A DNA stretch of 64,000 nt from Isoptericola sp042668085 (GCF_042668085.1 NZ_JBHVBO010000002.1:1-64000), one strand, 5' to 3'. Shown: positions 43,127-52,667, numbered from the stretch's first letter. Numbers and translations: made by a program. Notes: generated by a model not told the origin, from the sequence alone.

Positions 43127-43853
43127 GCCGCGCGCTCGGCTCCCCGGCGAGCAGGCGGTCGTGCAGGTCCGCCAGGTCGACCGCGTGCAGGTCGAACGCG
43201 TCGTCGGCCCGCGGGTCGTCGCCCTGCGGGCGCGGCACGTACGCGGTCCGCATCCCCGCGGCCGCCGCCGCGCGCAGGTCCCACGCGTGCGCGGCGACCA
43301 TCACGGGCTCGACGGCGACCGGCCCGTCCGCCCGCCCCGGGGCCAGGGCCTCTCCCGCGGCGGCGACCGCCGCCGCGTAGATCCCGGGGGCCGGCTTGTA
43401 GGTGCCCACGTCCTGCGCCGACAGCGCCCCGTGCCACCGCAGCCCGGCGCCCGCGCGCAGCGCCGCCAGGGTGCGTCGGTCCGCGTTGGACAGGCCGAGC
43501 ACGGTGAAGTCACGGGCCAGCGCCGCCACGCCCGCCACGGAGTCCGGCCAGGGACGCAGTCGCTCGGCGGCGGTCGCGAGCCGGTCGACGACGGACGCCG
43601 GCAGCGCGCCCTCGGCGGCCAGCCCGGCGAGCACCTCGCGGTCCAGGACGCCGCTCGGCGCGAAGGCCCGGCGGCCCTCGACCACCGCGCGCTCCCGGTC
43701 GGCGACCCGGCCGAGCCACGTCGCGACGACGTCGCGGGCGGCGTCCGCGTCGAGGCCCGCGGCCTCGTGCACCTGGGACACGAGGCTCCCCGCCTGGTCG
43801 ACCAGCGTGCCGAGGACGTCGAGCACCAGCACGGGCCGCGGCGAGAGAGTCAT
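43119..43853 (-). CDS. HAD hydrolase, haloacid-dehalogenase type II-like
   Basis: 244-aa protein with the HAD motif I LDVLGTLVDQ (nucleophile Asp12), motif II TVLGLSNADRR, motif III Lys in GTYKPAPGIY and motif IV VMVAAHAWDLRAAAAAGM. This pattern (S/T-N, K-P, AAHxWD) is that of L-2-haloacid dehalogenases, though the physiological substrate may be a phosphate ester. The 3' end overlaps the convergent PLP gene by 8 nt. Confidence 0.88.
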   Translation of the reverse strand: MTLSPRPVLVLDVLGTLVDQAGSLVSQVHEAAGLDADAARDVVATWLGRVADRERAVVEGRRAFAPSGVLDREVLAGLAAEGALPASVVDRLATAAERLRPWPDSVAGVAALARDFTVLGLSNADRRTLAALRAGAGLRWHGALSAQDVGTYKPAPGIYAAAVAAAGEALAPGRADGPVAVEPVMVAAHAWDLRAAAAAGMRTAYVPRPQGDDPRADDAFDLHAVDLADLHDRLLAGEPSARLS

Positions 43854-43954
43854 GTCGTCACGGTACGGGCCGGGTCCGCCGCGGGCCACGCGCTGCAGGA
43901 CCGGGCGAGGGTGCGTACGGTCGTGCCGCACGGAGGTCGACACCGGGAGGCGCC

Positions 43955-44665
43955 ATGACCAGCACCAGGACCCGTGGCAGGGCCCGGCCCGTCGCCGGGG
44001 CGCTGGCGGCCGCGCTGCTCTCCCTCGCGCTCGCCGCGTGCGCGGGCGACGGCACCGGCGACGACCCCGGCGCCGGCCCGACGACGTCCCCGGGCGACGC
44101 CGCCACGCCGTCGGACACGGCTTCGGGGACGCCCTCGGGCACACCGGACGCGGGCGACGACGACGCACCGCTCGACGACACCGCCGGCGACGGCCCCGCG
44201 ACCACCGCGCCGTTCCCCGCCGACGCGTCGCCGGACTCCGCGGACCCGAGCGCCGACGCCGCGCTCGTGGTCACGGACGTCCGGGTGGGCCGGCACGACG
44301 GCTTCGACCGGGTGGTGTTCGACCTCGAGGGCGGGGGCCGGCCCGGCTGGAGCGTCGAGTACGTGGACGCGGCCGCGGACGACGGCAGCGGCGAGCCCGT
44401 GCGCGTCGACGGGGACGGCGTGCTGCAGGTGCGCCTGTCCGGCATGGCGATGCCCGGCGAGGACCCGGAGATCGCCGAGTACGACGGCGCCACGATCGAC
44501 CCCGACGGCACGCAGGCCGTGGAGGAGGTCGTCTACCGGTTCTGGTTCGAGGGGTACACGACCGCGTTCGTTGGCGTCGACGAGCCCGGGCTGCCGTTCC
44601 GCGTGTTCGCGCTCGAGGACCCGGCGCGCGTCGTCGTCGACGTGCAGGACCCGGCGGACGGCTGA
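43955..44665 (+). CDS. AMIN-like domain lipoprotein
   Basis: 236-aa secreted lipoprotein with a signal peptide and lipobox LAAC, a ~60-residue Asp/Thr/Ser/Pro linker and a beta-rich domain (VVTDVRVGRHDGFDRVVFDL...RVVVDVQDP) of the AMIN-like type. It probably binds a cell-envelope polymer. Monocistronic and convergent with gpsA. Confidence 0.82.
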   Translation: MTSTRTRGRARPVAGALAAALLSLALAACAGDGTGDDPGAGPTTSPGDAATPSDTASGTPSGTPDAGDDDAPLDDTAGDGPATTAPFPADASPDSADPSADAALVVTDVRVGRHDGFDRVVFDLEGGGRPGWSVEYVDAAADDGSGEPVRVDGDGVLQVRLSGMAMPGEDPEIAEYDGATIDPDGTQAVEEVVYRFWFEGYTTAFVGVDEPGLPFRVFALEDPARVVVDVQDPADG

Positions 44666-44683
44666 CGCCGACCACCTCGCGCG

Positions 44684-45733
44684 TCAGCCGCCGACGCCCT
44701 CGGACTTCTGCGGACGGGCGAGCAGGCCGCGCGCCATCTCCTCCACCGGGAGGCCCTCGTAGAGCACCGCGACGACACCGGCGGTGATCGGCATGTCGAC
44801 GCCGTGCTTGGCGGCGAGGTCGAGCACCGAGCGGCACGACTTGGCGCCCTCCGCCGTGGTGCCGGTGGCCGCGACCGCCTCCTCCAGCGTCATCCCCTCG
44901 CCGATGTGCCGGCCGAGGGTGTTGTTGCGCGACAGCGGCGAGGTGCACGTCGCCACCAGGTCGCCCATGCCCGCCAGGCCGGCGAAGGTCGCGGCGTCCG
45001 CCCCGAGCTCGAGGCCCAGGCGCGTGATCTCGACCAGCCCTCGCGTGATGACGGTTGCGACCGTGTTCGACCCGAAGCCGCGGCCCTGCGCCATGCCGAC
45101 GGCCAGCGCGACGACGTTCTTCACCGCCCCGCACAACTCGACACCGACCACGTCGTCGTTGGTATACGGGCGGAAGTAGGAGTTCGAGCAGGCGTCGGCG
45201 ACGAGCCGCGCCACCGACGGGTCGGTGCACGCCACCACGGTCGCCGCGGGCTGCCGGCGCGCGATCTCGGCCGCGAGGTTCGGGCCGGAGACCACGGCCA
45301 CCCGCGACATCGGGACGTCGAGCGCCTCGACGATCACCTGGCTCATGCGCTCGTCCGAACCGAGCTCCACGCCCTTCATCAGCGAGACGACCACGGCGTC
45401 GGGCTCCACCAGCCCGCGCAGGCTCGTCAGCGTGGCGCGAGCCACCTGCGACGGCACCGCCACGACGACGATCTGCGCGCCGGCCAGCGCTGCGGCCGCG
45501 TCGGTGGTGGCGGTCATCGCGGGCAGCTCGACCCCCGGCAGGTACTTGTGGTGCGTGCGCCGCGTCGTCACCTCCTCCGCGACGGCGGGGTCGCGGCCCC
45601 ACAGCCGGACGTCGCAGCCCGCGTCGGCGAGGACCATCGCGAACGTCGTCCCCCAGGATCCCGAGCCCAGGACGGCGACGCGCGTCGGCTCTCCCGGCGG
45701 CGCGGGCGACGGTGCGGCGGTCGGGTTCGTCAT
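44684..45733 (-). CDS. gpsA: Glycerol-3-phosphate dehydrogenase [NAD(P)+]
   Basis: Makes sn-glycerol 3-phosphate for phospholipid synthesis, 349 aa. NAD fold VAVLGSGSWGTTFA; conserved SLMKGVE, SGPNLAAEIA and ELCGAVKNVVALAVGMAQG (catalytic Lys); GLAGMGDLVATCTSPLSRN near the end. The ATG at 45733 overlaps the plsC stop (ATGA). Last gene of murA-plsC-gpsA. Confidence 0.97.
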   Translation of the reverse strand: MTNPTAAPSPAPPGEPTRVAVLGSGSWGTTFAMVLADAGCDVRLWGRDPAVAEEVTTRRTHHKYLPGVELPAMTATTDAAAALAGAQIVVVAVPSQVARATLTSLRGLVEPDAVVVSLMKGVELGSDERMSQVIVEALDVPMSRVAVVSGPNLAAEIARRQPAATVVACTDPSVARLVADACSNSYFRPYTNDDVVGVELCGAVKNVVALAVGMAQGRGFGSNTVATVITRGLVEITRLGLELGADAATFAGLAGMGDLVATCTSPLSRNNTLGRHIGEGMTLEEAVAATGTTAEGAKSCRSVLDLAAKHGVDMPITAGVVAVLYEGLPVEEMARGLLARPQKSEGVGG

Positions 45734-46488
45734 GGGCGCTCCACGGGCGGGTAGACGGTCTGCTTGCGCTCGTACTCCGGGTGCTTGCGCAGGTCGAAGC
45801 GGGCGGACGGGGCCGCCTCGCCGCGGATCCCGGCGAGCTGCACGGTGATCGCGTCCATGACGCGGTTGGTGGCCTCGCGCAGGGTCTGCGTGTCGATCGG
45901 CCGGTCGTACAGGTCGGACAGGTCCACGGGAGGGCCGGCGACGATCGTCACGCGCTTGCGCGGGAACGGCCGCAGCAGGCGCCCGTAGCGCGGCAGGATC
46001 TTGTGGGCGCCCCACTGGGCCACCGGCACGACCGGCAGGCGGCTGGCCAGCGCCATCCGCGCCAGGCCGGTCTTGCCCTCCATCGGCCACAGGTCCGGGT
46101 CCCGCGTCAGCGTGCCCTCCGGCAGGATCGCGACGCAGGCGCCGCTGCCGAGCTGGTTGCCCGCGTCCTCGAGCGACCGGGCGGCCGCGGCCGTGCCACG
46201 GTCCACCGGGATCATCCGCGTCGCGCGCAGCACCGACCCCACCACCGGCGCGGTGAACAGGCCGCGCTTCGCGAGGATCCGCGGCTCGAACCCCTTGTCG
46301 AAGAGGTAGTGCGCCAGCGTCAGCGCGTCGAACTCGGTGACGTGGTTGGCAGCGGCGATGAAGCCGCCCTCGCGGGGGAGGTTCGCCTGCCCGCCGTCCC
46401 AGTCGTAGCGGACCATCGCGAACAGCAGCGGCCGCACGATGCGCGCGACGAGGCGGTAACCACGGGAGTCAGGACGGGCGATCGGCAC
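45730..46488 (-). CDS. plsC: 1-acyl-sn-glycerol-3-phosphate acyltransferase
   Basis: 252-aa membrane-associated acyltransferase making phosphatidic acid. Motif I is NHVTEFDA (NHX4D), then VDRGT, the PEGTLTRDPDLWP motif III and PVVPVAQWGAHK. Coupled to gpsA, which supplies the glycerol phosphate backbone, and 41 nt after murA. Confidence 0.94.
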   Translation of the reverse strand: MPIARPDSRGYRLVARIVRPLLFAMVRYDWDGGQANLPREGGFIAAANHVTEFDALTLAHYLFDKGFEPRILAKRGLFTAPVVGSVLRATRMIPVDRGTAAAARSLEDAGNQLGSGACVAILPEGTLTRDPDLWPMEGKTGLARMALASRLPVVPVAQWGAHKILPRYGRLLRPFPRKRVTIVAGPPVDLSDLYDRPIDTQTLREATNRVMDAITVQLAGIRGEAAPSARFDLRKHPEYERKQTVYPPVERP

Positions 46489-46529
46489 GGGCCCAGAGCC
46501 TACCTCCCGGCCCCGGTGGTCGAGACGCC

Positions 46530-47846
46530 TCAGCCGCGGGCGACGTCGGCGCCGAGCGCGACGAGCTTGTCCTGGAAGGACTCGTACCCGCGGTCGATCA
46601 GGCTGATCCCCCGCACCGTGGAGGTCCCCTTCGCCGCCAGCGCCGCGATCAGGTGCGAGAACCCGCCGCGCAGGTCCGGCACCACGATGTCCGCCGCGGA
46701 CAGCGGCGTCGGGCCCGAGATCACGGCCGAGTGGTGGAAGTTGCGCTGCCCGAACCGGCAGTCACGACCGCCCAGGCACTCCTTGTACACCTGGATGGTC
46801 GCGCCCATCTTGCGCAGCGCGTCCGTGAACCCGAACCGGTTCTCGTACACCGTCTCGTGCACGATCGACAGGCCCTTGGCCTGCGTGAGCGCCACGACGA
46901 GCGGCTGCTGCCAGTCCGTCATGAACCCGGGGTGCACGTCCGTCTCGAGCACGATGGAGTCCAGGTCGCCGCCCGGGTGCCAGAACCGGATCCCGTCCTC
47001 CTGCACGTCGAACCGGCCGCCGACCTTCCGGAACGTGTTGAGGAAGGTCATCATCTCCGGCTGCGTCGCGCCCTTGATCGTCACGTCGCCGCCGGTGGCC
47101 AGGGCCGCGGACGCCCACGACGCGGTCTCGATCCGGTCGCCGAGCGCCGTGTGCGAGTAGCCCTCGAGCCGGTCGACGCCCTCGATCCGGATCACCCGGT
47201 CGGTGTCCACCGAGATGATCGCGCCCATCTTCTGCAGCACCGCGATCAGGTCCATGATCTCCGGCTCGATCGCCGCACCCGTCAGCTCCGTGATGCCCTC
47301 GGCACGCACCGCGGTCAGCAGCAGCTGCTCCGTGGCACCCACCGACGGGTACGGCAGCGAGATCTTCGTGCCCTGCAGGCGGCGCGGGGCGCGCAGCTGG
47401 ATGCCGTTGGGCATCTTGTCCACGACGGCGCCGAACTGGCGCAGGATGTCCAGGTGGTAGTTGATCGGCCGGTCGCCGATCCGGCAGCCGCCCAGGTCGG
47501 GGATGAACGCCTCGCCCAACCGGTGCAGCAGCGGCCCGCAGAACAGGATCGGGATGCGGCTGGAGCCCGCGTGCGCGTCGATGTCCGCGACGTGCGCCGA
47601 CTCCACGTTCGACGGGTCGAGGTCCAGGATCCCGGCGTCCGGGTCCGACTTCACCGTCACGCCGTGCAGCTCCAGCAACCCGGTGACCACGCCGACGTCA
47701 CGGATCTGCGGCACGTTGCGCAGCACGCTCGCCGACTCACCCAGCAGCGACGCCACCATCGCCTTGGAGACGAAGTTCTTCGCCCCGCGCACCGTGATCG
47801 TGCCCTCGAGAGGAGTCCCGCCGTTGACGTGCAGCAGATCGTTCAT
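46530..47846 (-). CDS. murA: UDP-GlcNAc 1-carboxyvinyltransferase
   Basis: First committed step of peptidoglycan synthesis (enolpyruvyl transfer from PEP). 438 aa; starts MNDLLHVNGGTPLEGTITVRGAKN. The active-site loop is LGGCRIGDRPINYH with the catalytic Cys, so fosfomycin sensitivity is possible (an Asp would give resistance). First gene of murA-plsC-gpsA. Upstream is a ~256-bp gap shared with a divergent transporter. Confidence 0.96.
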   Translation of the reverse strand: MNDLLHVNGGTPLEGTITVRGAKNFVSKAMVASLLGESASVLRNVPQIRDVGVVTGLLELHGVTVKSDPDAGILDLDPSNVESAHVADIDAHAGSSRIPILFCGPLLHRLGEAFIPDLGGCRIGDRPINYHLDILRQFGAVVDKMPNGIQLRAPRRLQGTKISLPYPSVGATEQLLLTAVRAEGITELTGAAIEPEIMDLIAVLQKMGAIISVDTDRVIRIEGVDRLEGYSHTALGDRIETASWASAALATGGDVTIKGATQPEMMTFLNTFRKVGGRFDVQEDGIRFWHPGGDLDSIVLETDVHPGFMTDWQQPLVVALTQAKGLSIVHETVYENRFGFTDALRKMGATIQVYKECLGGRDCRFGQRNFHHSAVISGPTPLSAADIVVPDLRGGFSHLIAALAAKGTSTVRGISLIDRGYESFQDKLVALGADVARG

Positions 47847-48045
47847 GTCGTCGTGTTCGTCCCGTCGTTACGGATGCAGTGGTCCCGGGACGTCGTCGAC
47901 GTGGTCGATGCCGTCGTCCGCCGTCGTCCCAGCGCGCCGTCGATCCTGCCTCGCCCGGCACGGTGGTGCCAACACGCGCCACGGCGGGCTTATTCACGTT
48001 CACCACACCTTCACGCCGCAGGCACCGGCACGCAGCGGGGAGCAA

Positions 48046-48073
48046 TTCACATTCTGAGACATCTGTTCATGAT
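48046..48073 (+). promoter_or_regulatory. Possible promoter of the MHS-type transporter
   Basis: TTCACA (48046-48051), a 16-bp spacer and CATGAT (48068-48073) lie about 30 bp before the start in an AT-richer stretch. Three further TTCAC words lie at about 47995-48015, which might be activator or repressor half-sites. Confidence 0.35.
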
Positions 48074-48102
48074 GCGGGACGCCGGTCGTACGGTCGTCGA
48101 CC

Positions 48103-49464
48103 ATGACCTCCTCCGTCACGTCGGGCGCCCCGAGCACGCCGACGCCGGCCGTCAACTCGCGCGGCCGTGTCATCGTCGCATCGCTCGTCGGCACCTCCAT
48201 CGAGTTCTACGACTTCTACGCGTACGCGACCGCGGCCTCGCTCGTGTTCCCGGCGCTGTTCTTCCCGAACCAGGACGGCACGACGGCGCTGCTCGCCTCG
48301 TTCGCCGCCTTCGGCGTCGCGTTCGTCGCCCGGCCGCTCGGCTCGGTGCTCTTCGGCCACTTCGGCGACCGGGTCGGGCGCAAGACGACGCTCGTCGCGT
48401 CCCTCCTCACGATGGGGATCGCCACCGTCGTCATCGGCCTCATCCCGGCCGCCAGCACCCCGGGCTGGGCCGTGCTCGCGCCGCTCGTGCTGGTCCTCTG
48501 CCGGTTCTGCCAGGGCCTGGGCCTCGGCGGCGAGTGGGGCGGCGCCGCCCTCCTGGCCACCGAGAACGCGCCGGCCGGCAAGCGGGCGATCTGGGGCACG
48601 TTCCCGCAGCTCGGCGCGCCGATCGGCTTCATCCTCGCCAACCTCGTGTTCATCGGGCTGTCCCAGGCCCTCACCGACGCGCAGTTCACCTCGTGGGGCT
48701 GGCGCGTGCCCTTCCTCGCCAGCTCGGTGCTCGTCATCGTCGGCCTGTGGGTGCGGCTCAAGCTGATCGAGACGCCGGCCTTCACCAAGGTCGTCGAGGC
48801 GGAGGCCGTGGCGAAGGTGCCGGTGGCCGAGGTCTTCCGCACCTCGTGGCGCAAGATCGTCTCGGGCACGTTCATCATGCTCGCCACGTACGGGCTCTTC
48901 TACCTGATGACCACGTTCACGCTGAACTACGGCGTCGCGGCCACCTCCCCCACCGACGGCTCCCCCGCCGGCCTGGGCTACGAGAAGATCGACTTCCTCT
49001 GGATGCTCATCGTGGGCTGCGTCTTCTTCGGTCTCTTCACGCTGGCGTCCGGGCCCCTGGCCGAGAAGTACGGTCGTCGCCCGATGCTGCTGGTCGTCAC
49101 CGGGGGCATCGGCGTCTTCGGCCTGCTGTTCGTGCCCCTCTTCGCGGGCGGCACCGTCGGCGTGCAGTCGCTGCTCATCCTGGGCTTCACCCTCATGGGC
49201 CTGACCTTCGGCCCGATGGCGGCGCTGCTGCCCGAGCTGTTCCCCGCCAACGTGCGCTACACGGGGGCGTCCGTGTCCTACAACCTCGCGTCGATCCTCG
49301 GTGCCGCCGTCGCGCCGTTCGTCGCGGTGTGGCTGTGGGAGGCCGCCGAGTCCCCCGTGCTGGTGGGCGTCTACCTCACGGTGATGGCCGCGATCACGTT
49401 CGTCGCGCTGTGGCTGCAGAAGGAGACCAGGGACATCGACTTCAGCGGGGACATCCGCGCCTGA
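48103..49464 (+). CDS. MFS transporter, metabolite:H+ symporter (ProP-like)
   Basis: 453-aa, 12-helix symporter: ASLVGTSIEFYDFYAYATAASLVFP is the classic MHS N-terminus, followed by RPLGSVLFGHFGDRVGRK and RFCQGLGLGGEWGGAALL. The C-half carries LAEKYGRRP and GPMAALLPELFPANVRYTGAS. The family imports proline/betaine, citrate, ketoglutarate or shikimate. No catabolic partner is adjacent. Confidence 0.93.
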   Translation: MTSSVTSGAPSTPTPAVNSRGRVIVASLVGTSIEFYDFYAYATAASLVFPALFFPNQDGTTALLASFAAFGVAFVARPLGSVLFGHFGDRVGRKTTLVASLLTMGIATVVIGLIPAASTPGWAVLAPLVLVLCRFCQGLGLGGEWGGAALLATENAPAGKRAIWGTFPQLGAPIGFILANLVFIGLSQALTDAQFTSWGWRVPFLASSVLVIVGLWVRLKLIETPAFTKVVEAEAVAKVPVAEVFRTSWRKIVSGTFIMLATYGLFYLMTTFTLNYGVAATSPTDGSPAGLGYEKIDFLWMLIVGCVFFGLFTLASGPLAEKYGRRPMLLVVTGGIGVFGLLFVPLFAGGTVGVQSLLILGFTLMGLTFGPMAALLPELFPANVRYTGASVSYNLASILGAAVAPFVAVWLWEAAESPVLVGVYLTVMAAITFVALWLQKETRDIDFSGDIRA

Positions 49465-49477
49465 GCCATCGAGCGTC

Positions 49478-49532
49478 GTGGGCGCTCGTTTGGTGCCGTT
49501 CCGGGAAGGAATAGCGCCAGACGAGCGCCCAC
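49478..49532. terminator. Hairpin between two convergent MFS genes
   Basis: Arms GTGGGCGCTCGTTTGG (49478-49493) and CCAGACGAGCGCCCAC (49517-49532) pair over 16 bp with one G-T mismatch and enclose a smaller TTCC/GGAA stem. Lying between two convergent stops, it can serve both strands. Confidence 0.8.
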
Positions 49533-49549
49533 AACCTTTCCCGAGGGTC

Positions 49550-51202
49550 TCAGGCCGTCGTCGGCGCGGTCTCGTGCTCGCGGTGCTGCACGGGCGACAT
49601 CGCCGCCGCGCAGAGCACCCCGACGACGAGCACGACACCCACGAGCAGCAGGGTCTGCGCCGCCGCGTCGGCGAAGCCGGCGAAGAACGCCTGCTGGGCC
49701 GCGGCGCCGACCTGCTCGGCGACCGCCGGCGGCACCGAGTCGGGCAGCTGCACCGACCCCACCGCCGTCGCGCCGAGGCTGCCGCTCGCCTGCGAGATGC
49801 CGTCGACGAAGGCCTGCCGGTACTGCTCCGGCAGCTGCGCGGCGACGTCCTGCGCGGCGGCGGGGACCGTGACACCCAGGCGCGCCGAGAGCGCCGCGAC
49901 CACGACGGCCGACCCGATGACGCCGCCCACCTGACGGTTGGTGTTGAACGCGCCCGCGCCCGCACCGGCCGTGCGCGCGTCGAGCCCCGACGTGGCCAGG
50001 TTGGACAGCGGGGAGAACGTGAGCCCGGTGCCGACGCCGAACAGCGCCATCGGCCACAGCAGCGCGACCGGCGACAGGTCCGGGTCGAGCACCGCCGCGA
50101 GCCACAGCACCGCCCCGGCGATGGCCGCGAACCCGGCCGCGACCACCCACTTGGCGGGTACCCGGTCGGACAGCCGGCCCGCGAACGGTGCGACGACGCC
50201 GGACACGAGCGAGCCGGGCATCATCACGAGCGCCGCGTTGATGGGCGTGAGGCCGAGGATGGACTGCAGGAAGATCGTCAGCGGGAAGAAGATGCCGATC
50301 ATCGCGAACGTCACGACCATGCCGTCGACGTTCGCGAGCGAGAAGTTCCGTGAGCGGAACAGCCGCAGCGGCAGCAGCGCCCGCGAACCCTGCTTGTGCT
50401 GCCACCACACGAAGACCGCGAGCACGAGGACGCCCAGGCCCACCATCGACCACACGGAGAACGGCCCCCAGATGTGGCCCCAGTCGAAGTTCTCGCCCTC
50501 CTGCAGGCCGAAGACGACGGCGGCGAGGCCCAGCACGGACAGCACCACGCCGAGCGGGTCCATGGTGGTGCCGTGCGAGGGCAGGTGCGGCAGCCGCGCG
50601 ACCGACAGCCACAGCGCCGCCACGCCCACCGGGATGTTGACGTAGAAGATCCACTCCCAGCCGATCGTCTCCACGAAGACGCCGCCGAGCAGCGGCCCGA
50701 CGAGCGTCGCGACGCCCGCCGTCGCGCCCCACAGCCCCATCGCCGCGCCACGCTGGGTGGGCGGGAAGACGCGCGTGATCATCGACATCGTCTGCGGCGT
50801 CATCATCGCCGCGCCGACGCCCTGGACCACGCGGAATGCGATGAGCCAGCCGATCTCGGGCTCCGAGCCGATGTTGCCGGAGAACCCGCACAGGAACGAG
50901 AACGTCGTGAACACGATCAGCCCGGCGACGAACACCGACTTCTGCCCATAGCGGTCGCCGAGCCGGCCGGCGAGGAGCATCAGCACCGCGTACGACAGCA
51001 GGTAGGCGCTGTTGACCCAGCCCACCTCGATGAGGGAGGCGGAGAACTGCTCGGTCAGCGTGGGGATGGCGATGTTCACGATGGTCGTGTCGACCATGAT
51101 CATGAAGAAGCCGAGGATGAGCGGCGGCAGCACGCTCCACGCGGACCTGCCGTGCAGGTCGACGAGCGGGGTCACCGGGGCGCGCCCGGGCGAGGTGGAC
51201 AT
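49550..51202 (-). CDS. MFS drug:H+ antiporter, DHA2 (EmrB/QacA) type
   Basis: 550-aa, 14-helix efflux transporter. Motifs: FMIMVDTTIVNIAIPTL (helix 1 Asp), LAGRLGDRYGQKSVF (motif A), RVVQGVGAAMMTP, and GLWGATAGVATLVGPLLGGVF (antiporter motif C). I use the ATG at 51202 rather than an upstream GTG. No TetR- or MarR-type regulator is adjacent. Confidence 0.93.
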   Translation of the reverse strand: MSTSPGRAPVTPLVDLHGRSAWSVLPPLILGFFMIMVDTTIVNIAIPTLTEQFSASLIEVGWVNSAYLLSYAVLMLLAGRLGDRYGQKSVFVAGLIVFTTFSFLCGFSGNIGSEPEIGWLIAFRVVQGVGAAMMTPQTMSMITRVFPPTQRGAAMGLWGATAGVATLVGPLLGGVFVETIGWEWIFYVNIPVGVAALWLSVARLPHLPSHGTTMDPLGVVLSVLGLAAVVFGLQEGENFDWGHIWGPFSVWSMVGLGVLVLAVFVWWQHKQGSRALLPLRLFRSRNFSLANVDGMVVTFAMIGIFFPLTIFLQSILGLTPINAALVMMPGSLVSGVVAPFAGRLSDRVPAKWVVAAGFAAIAGAVLWLAAVLDPDLSPVALLWPMALFGVGTGLTFSPLSNLATSGLDARTAGAGAGAFNTNRQVGGVIGSAVVVAALSARLGVTVPAAAQDVAAQLPEQYRQAFVDGISQASGSLGATAVGSVQLPDSVPPAVAEQVGAAAQQAFFAGFADAAAQTLLLVGVVLVVGVLCAAAMSPVQHREHETAPTTA

Positions 51203-51444
51203 GCGACGAGGGTGGCACGCGCCACCCACGCCCGCGCGCCGTTCCGGGCCTGCCCCTATGCTGGTCGGCAGGGCGGCGCGTCCCGCCCGACCCCCGGACC
51301 GGCGCTCGCGCCGTCGGGACCGCGCGAGCGGTGGGGGCAGAGGGGACCTCGAGTGCTCGACGCGGTCAGGACACCGTGTTCACCGGTGCCTGCCGGCGGG
51401 CGCGAGCCGCGGGTGGCGCACCGAGCGAGCACGCAGGAGTCCTC

Positions 51445-52119
51445 ATGACCACGCAGGAGTCGTTCAAGAAGCGCGTCCGCGCGCGCATGGCCACCACCGG
51501 CGAGAAGTACGGCGCCGCGCGCCGCACCCTCCTCGCCCAGGCGGCACCCCCGGGCACCACCCCCGCCCGCGCCTGGGTCTCGGAGCCCGACCTGTCCGAC
51601 GACACGATCCGCGAGAGCACCGGCCGCGGGTGGGACGAGTGGGTCGCGCTCGTCGACGCCGGGCCCGGCCGCGACGCCGGGCACACCGCCATCGCCGCCT
51701 GGCTCGTCGACGCGCACGGCGTGTCCGGCTGGTGGGCGCAGTCCGTCACGGTCGGCTACGAGCGCATCACGGGCCTGCGAGTGCCGGGCCAGAGGCCGGA
51801 CGGCACGTTCTCCGTCAGCCGGTCGCGGCTGCTCGACGTCGACCGGGACGCGCTCCGGGCGCTGCTCGACGACGAGGCGGACCGCGCCGACCTCGTGCCG
51901 GGCCTCACGCTCGTGCCGCGGTCGCGACCGGGCGTGAAGAGCCCGCGGTTCGGCGTGTCCGACGGCGACGGCGAGCACGGCGTCGCGATGTTCTCGCTGG
52001 ACCCGGCCGGGTCCCGGCTGCGGCTCACCGTCACCCACGAGCGGCTCGGCTCCGCGGCCGCGGCCGAGCTGTGGAAGGCGTTCTGGGCCGACTGGCTGGC
52101 GGCGCTCGACGACGCCTGA
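51445..52119 (+). CDS. Uncharacterised protein, possible SRPBCC-like C-terminus
   Basis: 224-aa soluble protein. The N-terminal half has RTLLAQA, GWDEWVALVDAG and WLVDAHGVSGWWAQSVTVGYER, a WWaQ-x-VTVgYER signature that recurs in actinobacterial proteins with a SRPBCC/AHSA1-like ligand-binding half. The C-terminal strands (PRFGVSDGDGEHGVAMFSLD...LRLTVTHERL) fit such a fold loosely. The ATG at 51445 has AGGAG 6 nt upstream. A possible -10, TATGCT, lies in the 242-bp gap before it; nothing else is seen there. Function unknown. Confidence 0.75.
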   Translation: MTTQESFKKRVRARMATTGEKYGAARRTLLAQAAPPGTTPARAWVSEPDLSDDTIRESTGRGWDEWVALVDAGPGRDAGHTAIAAWLVDAHGVSGWWAQSVTVGYERITGLRVPGQRPDGTFSVSRSRLLDVDRDALRALLDDEADRADLVPGLTLVPRSRPGVKSPRFGVSDGDGEHGVAMFSLDPAGSRLRLTVTHERLGSAAAAELWKAFWADWLAALDDA

Positions 52120-52169
52120 CGGGCACCCCACCGGTGCCCGACCGGTGCCGGCCGGTCGCCGAGGGCGAG

Positions 52170-52667
52170 CTACCCGAGCCCGGGACGCACGCCCTCGGCG
52201 ATCAGCCGCCGCCGCTCGACGTACTCCGGCAGGATCGTCACGTCCTCGTCGGCGAACCACTCGAACGGCGCGGTCGACGCGACGAGCGCGAAGTTGGCCC
52301 ACGGCTCGAACGACCCCGAGCGCACCACGACCTTGGCCCGCGGCGCCCAGTGCTCGACGAGGTCCCCGTGGGTGGTGCCGTGGAACGTGGCGCCCGACCC
52401 GGTGAAGAGGTCCTGCACGTCGCCGTACAGCCGCGGGTGGTGCGTCTTCACCTCCGTGGCGAGGTGCACCTCCTCGACGAAGACCTCCTCCAGAAGCACC
52501 CGCAGGATCGTCCGCACGTCGAGGTGCCCGCGCGTGAGCGCGAGGTCGACCCGGTGCGCGTCCTTCGGGATGGGGAACCCCGCGTCGGTCACCAGCACGA
52601 CGTCGGTGTGCCCCAGCGTCGCGAGCGCCCCGGCCAGCCCGGGGTGCAGGATCCGTCCGCTTCTCAT
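52170..52667 (-). CDS. RbsD/FucU-family sugar mutarotase
   Basis: 165-aa protein of the RbsD (ribose pyranase)/FucU (fucose mutarotase) family: LGHTDVVLVTDAGFPIP carries the catalytic His and conserved Asp, and RSGSFEPWANFALVAS is the C-terminal sugar-binding strand. It is closer to RbsD by motif, but the kinase beside it is not a standard ribokinase. Start ATG overlaps the kinase stop (ATGA). Last gene of the sugar operon. Confidence 0.88.
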   Translation of the reverse strand: MRSGRILHPGLAGALATLGHTDVVLVTDAGFPIPKDAHRVDLALTRGHLDVRTILRVLLEEVFVEEVHLATEVKTHHPRLYGDVQDLFTGSGATFHGTTHGDLVEHWAPRAKVVVRSGSFEPWANFALVASTAPFEWFADEDVTILPEYVERRRLIAEGVRPGLG

